64,000 nucleotides of DNA, from assembly GCF_001649575.2 (NCBI RefSeq), contig NC_051435.1:3049381-3113380 (forward strand), written 5' to 3'. The stretch is from Kryptolebias marmoratus (lineage: Eukaryota; Chordata; Actinopteri; Cyprinodontiformes; Rivulidae). Numbering within the stretch: position 1 is the stretch's first letter; every line of letters starts with the position of its first letter. The notes under the pieces were generated by a model. The model made no database searches, had not been told where the DNA came from, and was given only the letters and a program-made list of their open reading frames with translations. Shown here piece after piece: positions 11,391-22,625 of this stretch. Both the position numbers and the translations under genes were made by a program.

Positions 11391-11775
11391 AAGAGGGTGG
11401 CAATGAATTCACCCCGAAGGTCAGACCGTGCAGTGCTCAGAGAAATCATCTCAGACTCTACAGGCCTCAGTTAGCAGGTTAGAGGTCAAAGGTCATTTCC
11501 AAACTATCTGGAGTCCATCATGCTACAGAGAGAAAGATTATTCTCCAAGAGGAAACATTTAGGACGGCTGCCAATCTTCACAGGAGTGGCAGCAGATTCA
11601 CCCCGAAGGTCAGACCGTGCAATGCTCAGAGGAATGAGCCTCATCTCAGACTCCACAGGCCTCAGTTAGTAGTTTAGAGGTCAAAGGTCATGACAGAACA
11701 GTTAGAAAACAACTGAACAAGGATGGCTCCTTTGGAAGGGCTGCAGGAGAAAGCCTCATCTCACTAAAAACAACA
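11391..11775 (+). pseudogene. Tc1-like transposase N-terminal remnant with internal duplication
   Basis: Plus-strand sequence encodes KLSGVHHATERKIIL (from about 11502), FRTAANLHRSGSRFTPK and, after a one-base frame change, DRTVRKQLNKDGSFGRAAGE. This order (helix-turn-helix with SGVHHxTxRKII, GRxxxFTP linker, second HTH ending in TxRKxLNKxGxxGRxA) is the DNA-binding N-terminus of fish Tc1-like transposases. The FTP-to-second-HTH block occurs twice, at 11409-11497 and 11599-11690, so part of the gene was duplicated. Frameshifts, stops and the absence of a catalytic domain show it is dead. Flanking inverted repeats were not found. Confidence 0.8.
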
Positions 11776-14700
11776 TGGCTGATTATAAATATTAACTTAA
11801 ATGTGTATAAAATGTTAGAAGCTGAAATATTGAGGCTGAGGGTCACCAAGATGCAGGACAAACGATCTCATGCCAGACAAACTTTTAAAATTACAACATT
11901 TTTCTGGGTTTTTTTGTTTCTGTGTTGAGATGTTTGGAAAACGAAACAAGCTTTGATGATTGCCATCTTAAAAACTGACTCTGACAGCTCAGTTTTTATA
12001 ATTTCCTGACTGCTCTTCAGTTATTCAGCTCGAACAGAATCATCTTGGTCATCGGCTGAAAACGCACTCGGTTTGGTCTCACAGATGTTGTTTGTCAAAT
12101 CCTCTCGTGACCTTCAGTGGTAGATTGAGTTTGCCCAGTTGTCATGGAGATGGTTCGGTTGGTCTGAATTAAACAATCCCCAGCCTCAATTTATCTGAAA
12201 GCTCCAAGAAAATTTCTATTAAGTGGATTGAAACGCATCTTTTTCTTCCCCTTTCAGTGGCATAAAGGATCTTGGATCGCAATCCTAAATAAAATGAAAA
12301 CTAAATAATGAGTAAACCGGCTGAATACCTAAAACGTAACGTAGATTGACCTTCTGGCTGAGCCATAAATAAATATATTTAAACATGAAGGAGTTGTTTA
12401 TTGCTGGAAGCTCCAGGCAACATTACTGCACCTAATACATTTTACATGTCTTAATATGTGGGCTGACAATGGAGCTTACAATGCTTTAAATGCACTAATT
12501 CTTCAATTTGGTTTAATCCTCTTCATTCTTAGAAACAGAAAAAACAAGACGTTCCAAGCGAAGTCATTTCTTGAGTCACTGACCATAGTTCCTAAAAGCT
12601 TGTCTAAATAATTGGGATTTACATAAAATCCTATGGGTTGTGCAACAACTAAATCTTGTACATATCCCTCTGAGACTGTGGCTAATCTCAAACCAGTTCT
12701 TTGCATTTTGGCAGCTTAAGAATTGGCTCTCGGCCACAAAAACAGGTTCAAATTGGGGCATAAATTCATTGGTAGTCTGGAAGTGAGAGCCGCTTAAGTC
12801 AGAGGCTGGAGGTGGGGATATATTAAAATCAATAAAAGCTACAGAAGTTTGTGACTGCTACTTGAAAAAGGTGGGCGGTCCAACCACTAATTAAATGAGA
12901 TACTTGGAGTAATTCTTAATTACTTGCATCCCTAAATAATTCAGTCTGGTTTTAAAACCGAGTCAAGCCAAGATGTTTTGGAGTCAGTAACTATTGGACA
13001 ACAAATCGCTGCATTTTAAGACAATCACTGCTTGCACAAGCTTCTTTTAAAGGAAAAACAAGGAGAAAAACTTCACATATCTTCATATCTTCAGCCTACG
13101 GGTGGTTACAACTAAACAGATGTCTCCAAATGGCAGACCACAGTGTGGATTTCGACCCTAATGATGTCCTATCTGAACCCAGATTGGTTTAATTGAATTA
13201 ATATGTTTACATGTGCATGTTTTCTAGCATTTGTGGCAGAGGTGCAGCCAGAAACGAACTGACTGAAAGTGGGTGGACCACACAAAATAAACACAAGCTG
13301 TACAATAAATGGAAACTTGAACAATGAGTGACTTTATGCTGTTTTCTGTTATCTATTCAGCTTCAGCAGCAGAAATCTGTGACCAATACAGTAAACCTTT
13401 TACAAGGTTTATTTCAAAACAAATGAAAGAGCCTGATACTAAAATCATGTATTTTGATTTTATCAGATTAAAGATTCTGGATTAATTACCGTCTTTGAAT
13501 TTGAACACAAAAAAACAGATTATTTCTTCAGCTGTTTTTTTTAGATATGGCCATAAAACTTTCAGCAAATGTTTAATGATTGAGTAGTTAGGATAAATAT
13601 TCATCAGTTCATCAGTATTAATGATTTTTATTCGATCAACAGTTTGTTACTGCATCACTGGGGTTAAAAAGGATGCTTTCATGCATCAAATCACCTGATA
13701 TTTGATATATATAAGTAATTTAAAAACATGAGCTATTAATTTAGTAATAGGTTGTTTTAAAAAGGCTCAATGCTCCATCGTAGGTCTTAGAAAGCTGAAA
13801 TCTGAGGATGCAAACACCAACAATCTGCCGTTTTTTTGGACTGCTTGGTGCACATGGAGAGGAAACCAACCCACACAGATCAGTCCCTTCTTGACCTTTC
13901 ACCCGTGAATCCCTACATCTCAGTGAGCGCTGGAAGGCCTTAAATGTCCAGTCCTCGTTTACAGCAGGTCAACCCTGAGCTTGAAGACCTCTGCACGAGT
14001 TTCCTTTCTCTATTTTGCACCAAATTTTGCACTTCTCAAAAGGTTTTTCTCTAGCTCTGCATCTTGAAGGTGCTGAAGCTTTTCTGCATCTGCGATGATT
14101 GCTACGAAGCTTTTAAAAACTGTCTTGTGTACCAAAACACAAACGTCCCTTTTATAGTATTTTTAATGGCAGCAGGATGAAGTGGGTATAAAAAGCTAAT
14201 CGAAAAGTCTGCGAGTCCCATACAGAGGAGGCAGTAATTCTGATCGAGACTGAATGCCATTTGTTTTATAAACTAACACAACAAAAATATCGCCGCTGTG
14301 TGGGGAAAAGAAACATATGATAATGTCTTAACATTCTTACTTATTTCCATATACATGAGTCAGAGCAGAATATCAGCAGTAAAACAGACACACTGACTGA
14401 GCTTTTGTCTTTCTGTGGCAGAGTTCAGCTTCGGTTTGCCACCCAGAATACAAATGAATTTTTCTGCGTATTTCCAGTGTGAAAATGACCTTTAAAGCAC
14501 TGCCTGTTGGAGTGGAACTACATGTAGCAAAAAATACAAATAAAGAGGAGCCTATAAAGTCTTCCTGTTTGTTTATTGGATCAATAACAATAAACACAAA
14601 TCACCACACCGGAGGAAGTGCTGCTTGGCAAATTGGAAAACGGCACAGAAGGTAAAGTACTGATCTTCGGAGACACCTTTAGGCACGGACGGGAAGTTTT

Positions 14701-15930
14701 TCACAGAAAAGCCATTTCCATTCTGCTCTGTAACGTGGCATACCACAAGCCAGTGAGATTTATCATCATGAAAGTTTCATTAGGACTAATTAAGCAAAGT
14801 TATTTACCTGTGGTTCATTAGACTTCTTACAGGACAATGAATGGGAAGCAGAAAGGATCCGTGAGATGGTTTCTTATCAGTATTCTTCATGTACTCCCAC
14901 TTTCTTAGCACTGTGCCCTTCAAGACACCGAGGCTGATACTGGACTAAATATAGCCTAAAAGTGAACATTTTTAAATTGATTAAGAAGCATTCATGTCTG
15001 CATCGGGAGGCATCAAAGAACAGATTATAACCCACTCCTACTTCTTCTGCAGCTCCAAAAACCGAGCAGGCAAACACTAAAATAAGACTTAAAAACTGCT
15101 GTCTGCAAACTGTACGCAGACAATACAATCACCTTTAAGGTTCATCATCCAAGATAGAGGAAATAAAGAGACTTAAAATCAAAAAATCAAGTAAACAGAT
15201 GTGAGAAACTTGTTAATGAAGTTGTAAAGTATTATTTTCTTTCTGCTTTGTGTCGTCATGTCTAGACATCAGCAAGGCCTTGAAATTCAGCGTTTTTAAA
15301 ATTTAAACACCCTACCTGCGTCATAAAATTTAGATTTATATTCGTTGAGACTGAAGCCACAGGTCCTGTGCTGTTCTATTACCTCTGACAGCATTTTGAG
15401 CTTTTCTGTGAACTAAACACGGTGATATTTGCTGCCACGCTGCTTTTTTCTCCTCTTGTAGAGGTCATCTGGTTTTGCTGAGTGTTACATTTCCACACAC
15501 ATCAATATTCCAATAATAACCCAATTAAGACTTTGCTCTGAATAAGATGCTGCCATGTAAAGAGCTTTTAGTCATTACTTTAACCTGAAAAAAAGGGTCA
15601 TATTTAAAGGAAGCAGTAACTATTCAGAGTTTTCTCATTTTCGTGACATTCTGTTGGCATGTTTATTACTAAAAGGACGAGGGAAGACGTTTGTGCTGTA
15701 AATGCCCTCGTGTCCATCAAAGTCTGAGCAGAATCAGATGACTGAGAGGAAAAAAGCAGACAAGCTTTTGGGATGAAAGAGAAGCTTAAGTGAAACTGTT
15801 TTGATGAAAGAAAGGATGGATGCAAACATCACAGCAGAGGATAGTGATTAATGTTGTTGATTGGACTAACACATTAATATTATCATGAAATATCCTTTAT
15901 GTAAACACTATAAAGAATGCTGCTGCTCAT
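11776..15930. other. Unassigned non-coding sequence
   Basis: No recognisable exon or repeat. A small sequence near 11815-11860 (GCTGAGGGTCACC) may be a minus-strand scrap of family A. 14630-14820 is a non-repetitive block with a TAATTA core, noted as a possible regulatory element only. ORFs in the block lack domains. Confidence 0.45.
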
Positions 15931-15935
15931 TGTAA

Positions 15936-16000
15936 GAACGGTGGTGCAGTGGGTAGAGCTGCTGCCTCACAGAAAGAAGGTTCAGAGTTCGAACCCCAGG
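15936..16000 (+). repeat. tRNA-derived SINE head
   Basis: TGGTGCAGTGGG (15942-15953) fits a pol III A box and GAGTTCGAACC (15985-15995) fits a B box, about 32 bp apart. The run GTGGGTAGAGCTGCTGCCTC then AC and an AAGAAGG spacer is the usual form of tRNA-like SINE heads in fish. The 3' body and tail are not recognised. Confidence 0.65.
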
Positions 16001-16489
16001 GGTAATAACTTACGAGCAACCTCGGCCGAGTTATGAGTGACAGACACAGAAATGATGTCTGTCACCCGGATTAACAAAACTTTCATGGACAAGTGCAAAG
16101 AATTTAATGCTGGTAGACTGCTACTGGGAACAAACCCCAACTTTAGACTGAGAATCCCAACATTTAAAAGAGAAATCTGCTATCACACTTAGAGATTGAT
16201 GAGGTACAACAAAGATGCTACAGTAAACTGCAGCCAGGATGACAAGTCAGGTGAGATACATCATCATCTAAGTATGGGTACCAAGCCCCAATGGAAACCT
16301 CTAAAACTTGAAGGGCAGCTGACCTGAGAATGAATATTGTGACCAAGCTGGATCAATGACTTGCACCCCCTGCCCAGACTAAGGTACTAAAGTACCCTCT
16401 GAAAGTCTAAAAGATGTGAATGCAGCGCTGCTAAGTATCACCATCACACAGAGACCAATAAGCTTATAAACACCTCTTACTTTTACAGC
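16001..16489. other. Unassigned; possible SINE body or unrelated repeat
   Basis: The sequence contains GATGTCTGTCACCCGGATTA and other low-entropy text with no coding signal. I cannot assign it. It may belong to the SINE to its left or to the interior of the Tc1-type element whose right end follows. Confidence 0.3.
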
Positions 16490-16700
16490 CTTTTATTACC
16501 CCTGCCCCATTGTTTAGGAGACGTGTCACTGCCATCAACTTCAAAATTACCTTGTTTTTTTTCCTAAAAATGGTATAATTTCCTAGTTTAACCACTGGAT
16601 ATGTTTACTGAGTTCCACTATGAATAAAATATGGGTTTATGAGGTTTGCAAATCATTGCAGTCTGTTTTTATTTACATTTTCCTCCAAATCGAGGTTGTA
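16490..16700 (+). mobile_element. Right end of a Tc1-like element (LMVWGC family)
   Basis: The order TTACCCCTGCCCCATT, CTGCCATCAACTTCAAAATT, GTTCCACTATGAATAAAATA, TTGCAAATCATTGCAGTCTG and a final GAGGTTGTA parallels 36150-36331. The last TA (16699-16700) is the expected Tc1 target site. The rest of the element is missing or not recognised. Confidence 0.65.
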
Positions 16701-18074
16701 TTTGAGTTTCCCTATATGTGTCTTGTCAGCTAAATGATCATTACATTTCCTTGTGATGACAATGTAATAATATAGATAAGAGTAAGAGTTATATGCATGC
16801 TGCTTGTCAATTTCTGGAGTTTGGTAACCCGAGATGTAACACGGTCGTGGTGGCGGTAGAAATACTGATTTCTCGTATGGGAAAAGAATCTCTTTCTATA
16901 TTCTGTTTTATATTTTCCATACTTACTCAGACCTAGAAAATACCGAAATCAAATGGTAAACTTTTCAAGACTGCATAGGAACCCTGGAGATATGATCTGA
17001 AGTGTGCTGCACCCACTGGCGTACTGAAGAACAATGACAAAACCTACAAACTGCAGACGGATGTGCGCATTAGTTGGTCGGACAGAATACTCCAAGAGAA
17101 GATTGAATACCACAAGCTAAGTAACGTCAGCGGGACAAGTGGGACAAGAGTATTCTTCTAAAAAACGCCAACAAACTAAACTTCCTTAAAGGACAGGGGT
17201 TTAAGCTATATTTATTTTTTAATTTGCCTTTGTAGGTATTAATATATTCTCATTTGCAAAACAAAGAAGCTCCATTAGCATCGGGAAGAGGCTCCGTTGA
17301 ATGAAACAATAGCCTCCTCATCAAAGCGAAAGTGAGACAAAAGACCTGAAAAACTGGCAGAAGCCTGCACAGACTCCCCGTTCCCTCAACTGTCTTGTTG
17401 GCAAAAGCCCACGATTAATTAAGATGTCTAATAAGTGCACAGAGGATTAATTCAATCACAGAGATAGCAGGACCAAAAGCTTTGACATTTGTGTGAGTCA
17501 ACAGCCAAACCAGATAGAGAATATCAATTATCTTTAGACACTGGTGTGGGTTCAGTCGGTGAGACGGGCTTGTTTTTGAGAAAATGGAGCCTGGAATAGG
17601 AATTATAACCTTTCTGCTCGGTTCGGAGCTGCCTGGATGAGAAAAGAAAAAAATCTTTGATGTTTGTGACTGAAAGGTGCTGAAGTCACTCCTTTAGAGC
17701 TCTGTGACAGCAAACAGCTGCAGGTGGAGAGATGAACTTGTTGTAATGGAGTTTCTGGTGACAGAGGGGTGTTGGGAGCACAGGCTGGCGATAACAATGT
17801 TATCAGTCACAGAGTGATCGGGAGCTGATGGATGAAGAGTGACGACAGGGGAAGAACACAACACAGGGTCTGTCAACACCGCAGGAAAAATAAGACAAAT
17901 TCCTTAACCTCCTACTTAATTTCCTGAGGCGGAGTCATTTCAGATACGACCTATTTTTTGTTTCATGCTGCCACCAAATGCAAACACGACCAGTCGTCAC
18001 CGTGGAGATCGGCAAGGCCTCCTGGGAGATGAAGTTCTCAAATCTGCTCGTCTCAGACACACCTCTCAAGATGT
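16701..18074. other. Unassigned non-coding sequence
   Basis: No exon or recognised repeat. Minus-strand ORFs 17603-17797 and 17694-17879 have no domain. Confidence 0.45.
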
Positions 18075-18080
18075 GTTAAT

Positions 18081-18697
18081 CAGACCCTCCAGGATTTCAC
18101 CATGTTGCAATCGCAACTATTAGCGCAAAATCAAGCAAAAAAATAGCAACTTTTTGCAACTTTGCCCAAAACACCGCAACTTTCCCGCAACTTTAACCCA
18201 ATATTTATTGTTTCTAAAGTGATTCGCCACCGTTTCTGTGGTCTAGTCTCTTCTTTGTGGGTTTGTGTAGCGTGGAATACAAAATAACCCCAANNNNNNN
18301 NNNNNNNNNNNNNNNNNNNNNNNNNNNNNNNNNNNNNNNNNNNNNNNNNNNNNNNNNNNNNNNNNNNNNNNNNNNNNNNNNNNNNNNNNNNNNNNNNNNN
18401 NNNNNNNNNNNNNNNNNNNNNNNNNNNNNNNNNNNNNNNNNNNNNNNNNNNNNNNNNNNNNNNNNNNNNNNNCTGCAGACCAGGGACAATCCAGAAATGC
18501 TCATGAATGTCAGTTTAGAAGCTATCAAAGTTCTCAAATAAAGCACCTTTTGAGAATGTCAATGTTTGTTTGGAATTATCTTACAAAACTAGGAAGGATT
18601 TTTGGTTTATATATTAAAAGTTATGGTTGTTTATTGATTTTAGTAAAAAGAAATAGCAACTTTTAGGAAAATGCTCCGCGAAATCCTGGAGGGATTG
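18081..18697 (-). mobile_element. hAT-like non-autonomous DNA transposon, copy 2 (inverted)
   Basis: Reverse-complement copy of the element at 2406-2967. It starts CAGACCCTCCAGGATTTC and ends GAAATCCTGGAGGGATTG. GTTAAT (18075-18080) and ATTAAT (18698-18703) flank it, a 6-bp target duplication with one mismatch, agreeing with the 6-bp duplication of copy 1. Shared internal text includes the 14-bp near-palindrome, GTGGTCTAGTCTCTTCTTTG and CATTTCTGGATTGTCCC on the opposite strand. No coding capacity is visible outside the gap. Confidence 0.75.
18294..18472. other. Assembly gap (179 N)
   Basis: 179 N. On the reverse strand the gap is preceded by GGACAATCC-complementary sequence plus TGGTCTGCAG and followed by TTGGGGTTATTTTG. 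This is the same internal point as the gap in copy 1. Confidence 0.97.
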
Positions 18698-18706
18698 ATT
18701 AATGTA

Positions 18707-18855
18707 AGGATGACTCTCAGCTACCACCACAGAAAAATGTATCGCACTACATGTAATCCAGAGGAAGTTATAACCATATTCTTGGTGGCAAAAGTAGATC
18801 AGCTGTGGCAGCCATCTTGATTTGGGTTATATCCAAATATCAGTCAGGTTGAAAA
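18707..18855 (+). repeat. Family A dispersed repeat, copy 3
   Basis: GATGACTCTCAGCTACCACC is followed by AGTTATAACCATATT and then GTGGCAGCCATCTTGATTTG. It begins a few bases after the target duplication of the neighbouring hAT-like copy. Confidence 0.65.
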
Positions 18856-18866
18856 TGTACATCCAT

Positions 18867-19205
18867 CAATTTTAGCTACTTAACAACAAAATAGTACCCA
18901 AAAGCTGGAATTAGCAACACATTAGCTAAAAGTAGAAAGAACAAACACTCAAGCTAAAATGACCAAACTGTGGCCGAAAGCTAAAAAGGTGCAGAATGGT
19001 AGCTAAAAGCTAAAACTATTAAGGCAGCTGCTAAAATCTTAAAATAGGCTAAACAATAGCTACAAGTTAAGGTAAATACAACAATAACTAAATGCTAAGA
19101 CTAGCAAAATAGTAGCTAAATAAAAACAAAACCATAGCTAATAAAATCAGCACAAAAGCAGCTAAAAGCTAAACTTTGTAAAACAGCAGCTAAAACCTAC
19201 ATGAA
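18867..19205. repeat. GCTAAAAGCTAAA-rich degenerate tandem array
   Basis: Irregular repetition of a unit like AGCTAAAAGCTAAAACAGCA with A-rich spacers. The same motif forms a larger array at 49215-50030 and shorter opposite-strand tracts at 21236-21310 and 38225-38365. Confidence 0.75.
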
Positions 19206-19360
19206 AATGAACTTGCTCATTTCAATAAAGGCAAAAGAAGTTAAATAGTTTAAAAAGTATAAAAGTTTGAAGCACCAAAAGTCTCTTAGTTTTCTGTTCT
19301 GAGGTTTCTTTTTCCCCATTTATTCCCTCTGATGTTTAATTTTCTTTGTGTTAAGTTTTA

Positions 19361-19552
19361 TTTCTTGTGCCTGCCTCTGTTTTCTCAGTACTTTTCCACA
19401 GTCAGCCCTCACGCCCTGGTTCCGCCCCAGTTCCACCCCGGTTCTGCCCCGGTTCTGCCCCGGTTCTGCGCCTTTTTCCTCATCAGCCCCGGATTTATTC
19501 TCTCAGCTCCTCGTGTCGGGCTGCATTCCTGGGTCCAACTACAAACCGTGAC
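19361..19552 (+). repeat. Family C repeat end (..GTGACA), with short GGTTCTGCCCC tandem
   Basis: The 3' end GGGTCCAACTACAAACCGTG then ACA is the reverse complement of the start of the repeat at 50034 (TGTCACGGTTGG). Inside, GGTTCTGCCCC is repeated about three times (19439-19468). Overlapping proline/serine-rich ORFs in all frames come from this repeat. Confidence 0.5.
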
Positions 19553-21235
19553 ACCTGAATGAACGAGTGAACGTGCTGAATGTACGCTGAAGATGCTGAA
19601 AAACACATCTATCTATCCACTGATTGATACTCAGATACACATATATGTAAAATCAAGAAAATAGCAATGATTGGTCCAATTTAATTGTCGACCAATCAAA
19701 ATGTCTTCCTCTAGTAGAAATCTGGTGAAAACCTCACATCCGGCTCCATGATCTGATAAATATTATGTGAGCTTAGGGGTTAAAACAGCAGAGGCAGACC
19801 ATATATCAATGGATGAACTAAAAAAATCGGGTCGACCATCCATCTATGCTCGGTTCAGCTTGTGGAAGAAAACAAGCCGAGGCGCTGTACCGGAGAATAA
19901 AACCATCGAATTAAAGGATAGAGGGTTCGAGCGATCCTCCGGTATCTGCGCTGATAAAAAGACATGAGGGGAGGCATCTGATTGAGCCCAGCCGGTAACC
20001 AGTCCTGCTTCCCACACGTGTAAAATAACCAATTTTCTGGCAGTGATTTCCCTCAGGTGAACGTCTGACCAAGTTAAAGGCAGCGTAAACATTTAAAAGG
20101 TTTCCTCTGAAAACAGCACCGCTGCTCCTCTGAATCAAACTTATCAACTGGTAGCGTTACGTCCTTATTTATCGTGTCCAGTTCTTTCTTTTAAAATTAA
20201 ATTCAAAGAAAATCAGAATGTGCACTCTGCTTAAAAGCTTGGATATATTTCTGAAATGTCAGTCGACTAAAACATGAATAAATATGGATTTTAATTATGT
20301 TGCAGCCTATAAAATAAGATAACTGCATGTGAGCATTAACCAGTCCAAAAGCCTTAAAAATTAAATGCAATTTTCTTTTATTTTTCTATTACACCATTCA
20401 GCCAACACTGATGACATTACACCTTACTGCTAATGGTTTTCAGCTGAACTTTAGAACCCTGCGCTAAGAAAAAAGTCCAGACTTCGATCAATAAATGTCA
20501 GCTCTGAAACAATAATGGGTGTCAAGAAGTTAAAACAAACTGTCATTAAATCTACATGACCTTTATTTAACTCTAATTTAAATCAAATCACCACCACTGC
20601 CTTGATCTGGTCCCAGCAGATGAGCGGGAACATTAAAATCTGCCGTCTGCAGAAGCCTGAAGGCGAACTCGTGCTGATCGTAACAGTATGAGACACCGCT
20701 CCAACCAGCTCGGTCCGAAGAAAACCTCGATTTCACAACCGGAGCAGACAGGACACGGAAAAAACACCAGACTCACACGGCACACGCTTCGAAATAATCA
20801 GCTAAAGAAGTGCTTCATAACAGGGGTCACCACTGAAATGTGACCGAAGCAGACTCTGCAGGGGCCGGCCTTTAGTGCAGAAGATAAATATTAATAATAA
20901 TTATGAAGAGGGAAAACATGCATTTCAGCAGTAGGGGTTTATACACAGCATCTGCATAAACGAGGCTGATATTTAATAACGACAGCTGAGCAGAGCTGAA
21001 CTGTTTGGTTTTAGTTCTGCCATCCTCTTATTTTCAGGTGAACTCAAATGTTCTTTGAGCTTTATTTTTAAATAGGAACGTGCAGAAATGTTAAATTAGG
21101 AAAAGGAAAATATATGAAAAAAGCAAATGTTCAACAAGAACATTTAAAAATGAATTTATAAAACAAATGTGTTTGACATCATCGATGCACAAATCCAATC
21201 ACAAGAATAGATTCTATTATATATATTTATATATT
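19553..21235. other. Unassigned non-coding sequence
   Basis: No exon or repeat recognised. The ORFs at 19767-20147 are overlapping on both strands and domainless. Confidence 0.4.
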
Positions 21236-21310
21236 AGCGGTTTTTGCTACTGTTAGCTTTTAGCTCCCCTTTTAGCTTCTGGCTACTTTAATCTAGTCTT
21301 TTGCTGCCTC
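21236..21310 (-). repeat. Short TAGCTTTTAGC tract
   Basis: TTAGCTTTTAGCTCC, CTTTTAGCTTCTGGCTAC: the reverse-strand form of the GCTAAAAGC array motif. Confidence 0.55.
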
Positions 21311-21823
21311 GTTTGGCCCGCGAGCCTTCACTTGATCGTCACTGGTTTCTTTAAAACGTGCTTCTCTTTAAGTTATTGATGTTTTACAGCTACAGCAGCT
21401 CATTTATTAATCTAATAACACCTTAAATAAGCTGCGCTTTGTCTCTGTTGGAGGATTAATATGATAAAGTGTGAATAAATAAAAGGCATGAGTCTGCAGC
21501 ATGCTTCGTGCAAACAGCTGCTCCTTCAGTCTGTTTTACAACACTTTCTCCAGAATCAGACAGAAACGTCCTCCTGCAGAGACAGCAGCGCACACCGAGC
21601 CGTCTCTCCTGCAAAAAGTGCCACAAACAGCTGAATCTGCGCCCGAGTTGCGCAACAAAGTTTCCCATGAGGTTCGGGGGGGGGGGTCACAAGAAAAAAA
21701 AACATAAAAAGAGCGAAACCCACCGCCCCCCAAAATTAAAAAACCTGACAGAAACAAGCCGCAGGAAGTGGGTCAACTTAAGTTGGGAGCTCCGCGGCTC
21801 CCGGAACAATCTGCTGCACTTAC

Positions 21824-21972
21824 CCGGAACAGAGAGACAAAAGGTCCAAAACGAGCCCGCGGTCCTCGGAGCTCCGCAGTCCGACCTCCACATCCACAGC
21901 TCTCATTCCCTCTCCTCCTCCTCCTCCTCCTCCTCCTCCTCTTCCTCCTCCTCAGCTGCCGGAGAACCGAGC
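21824..21972 (-). other. Predicted first exon (probably 5' UTR) of the leftward gene
   Basis: On the minus strand TGTTCCGG is followed by GTAAGTGCAG, a near-consensus donor; the exon's last base would be at 21824. The start is unknown and is placed just downstream of the CRE for convenience. The exon carries a (GGA)n tract. Two short ATG-initiated frames run into the donor, one beginning MRAVDVEVGL and one beginning MWRSDCGAPR. Neither resembles a known protein, so I treat the exon as mainly untranslated. If coding, the frame cannot be settled without the next exon. Confidence 0.45.
21911..21954. repeat. (TCC)n microsatellite
   Basis: About 14 TCC units with one CTT interruption, inside the predicted leftward first exon, where it reads as (GGA)n. 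Confidence 0.95.
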
Positions 21973-21980
21973 TGACGTCA
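21973..21980. promoter_or_regulatory. Perfect cAMP response element
   Basis: TGACGTCA, the full palindromic CREB/ATF site, within the CpG-rich block and about 150 bp upstream of the minus-strand donor. This is a typical core-proximal position. Confidence 0.65.
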
Positions 21981-22319
21981 ACAGGCTCTCAGGCTCGCAG
22001 CTCTTTGGTTGAAACTGAAATAATAGATGGAAGAGGAGGGGAGGAAAGGGGGGAGGAAGGGGGAGGTCCGGAAAGAACCAGGCGGGCAGGGTCCACATCA
22101 CAACAATGACTTTGTTAGAATAAAATTAAAAATAAAAAACTCCAAATCGTGTTTTTACTGAGCCTGAACAGATTAATAATCGTTTTTTTTGGACTAGAAA
22201 TTATGTTTTTTTATTATTATTTCTGAATACAAGTCAATTCAGAAATGTTTGAAACAAAATATAAACAGAAAAACTTGTGAATTATTATCAATGAAAACAC
22301 AGAAAACATTTTAAAAATA

Positions 22320-22625
22320 GTACTTTTGTATTTGATGCCAGCAACACGTCTCTTTAAAGTTGCTCCAGACGTTTGAAGCGTCTCCTCTTCTTCTCCCATC
22401 AGTCTGTAAACATCTGGACCTGAGGACAGCAGCTGGATGGGAGCAGATGTTGTTCTGAAACCTGGACTAATGCACCCCCATACCATCAGAGAGGCAGGCT
22501 GGACCTCAGAGCAGTTCTCCTCTTTGGTCCAGAGGAGACACATCTGTTCACATCTGGCTTCTTCTTTGCCTGATAGAGCGTTAAGCAGCACGGTGAACTG
22601 TGTTTACACACAGTGTTCCTGAGCA
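22320..22625 (-). pseudogene. Tc1-like transposase remnant (LMVWGC family), internal deletion
   Basis: The minus-strand ORF starting at 22591 contains PASLMVWGCIS (about 22466-22498), a hallmark block of Tc1-like transposases between the first and second catalytic aspartates. The plus-strand text (AGTCTGTAAACATCTGGACC, AATGCACCCCCATACCATCA, CTTCTTTGCCTGATAGAGC) is repeated in the same order at 35665-35850. The surrounding transposase blocks are absent or collapsed, so this is a deleted, dead derivative. Its outer ends are not clear. Confidence 0.8.

Larger units (their letters stand above)
21580..22090 (-). promoter_or_regulatory. CpG-rich promoter region of a leftward gene (inferred)
   Basis: This is the most CpG-dense stretch in the window, with roughly 25-30 CpG in 500 bp against an AT-rich, CpG-poor background. 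It contains a perfect CRE, purine/pyrimidine tracts typical of vertebrate 5' UTRs, and a strong minus-strand splice donor. Together these suggest a CpG-island promoter and first exon transcribed right to left. No TATA box is clear; TATTATTT occurs on the minus strand near 22020. The plus-strand ORF 21508-21975 with a serine run is a translation of this GC-rich, TCC-repeat sequence and is rejected as a gene. No downstream coding exon was identified to the left, so the gene is unknown. Confidence 0.55.

Noticed and set aside
21508..21975. 155-codon plus-strand ORF with a serine run
   Set aside because: It lies in a CpG-rich, TCC-repeat block, has no domain, and runs antisense to the better-supported minus-strand donor.
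22217..22591. 124-codon minus-strand ORF as a host gene
   Set aside because: It contains the Tc1 LMVWGC block and matches a second repeat copy at 35.6 kb, so it is a transposon fossil.
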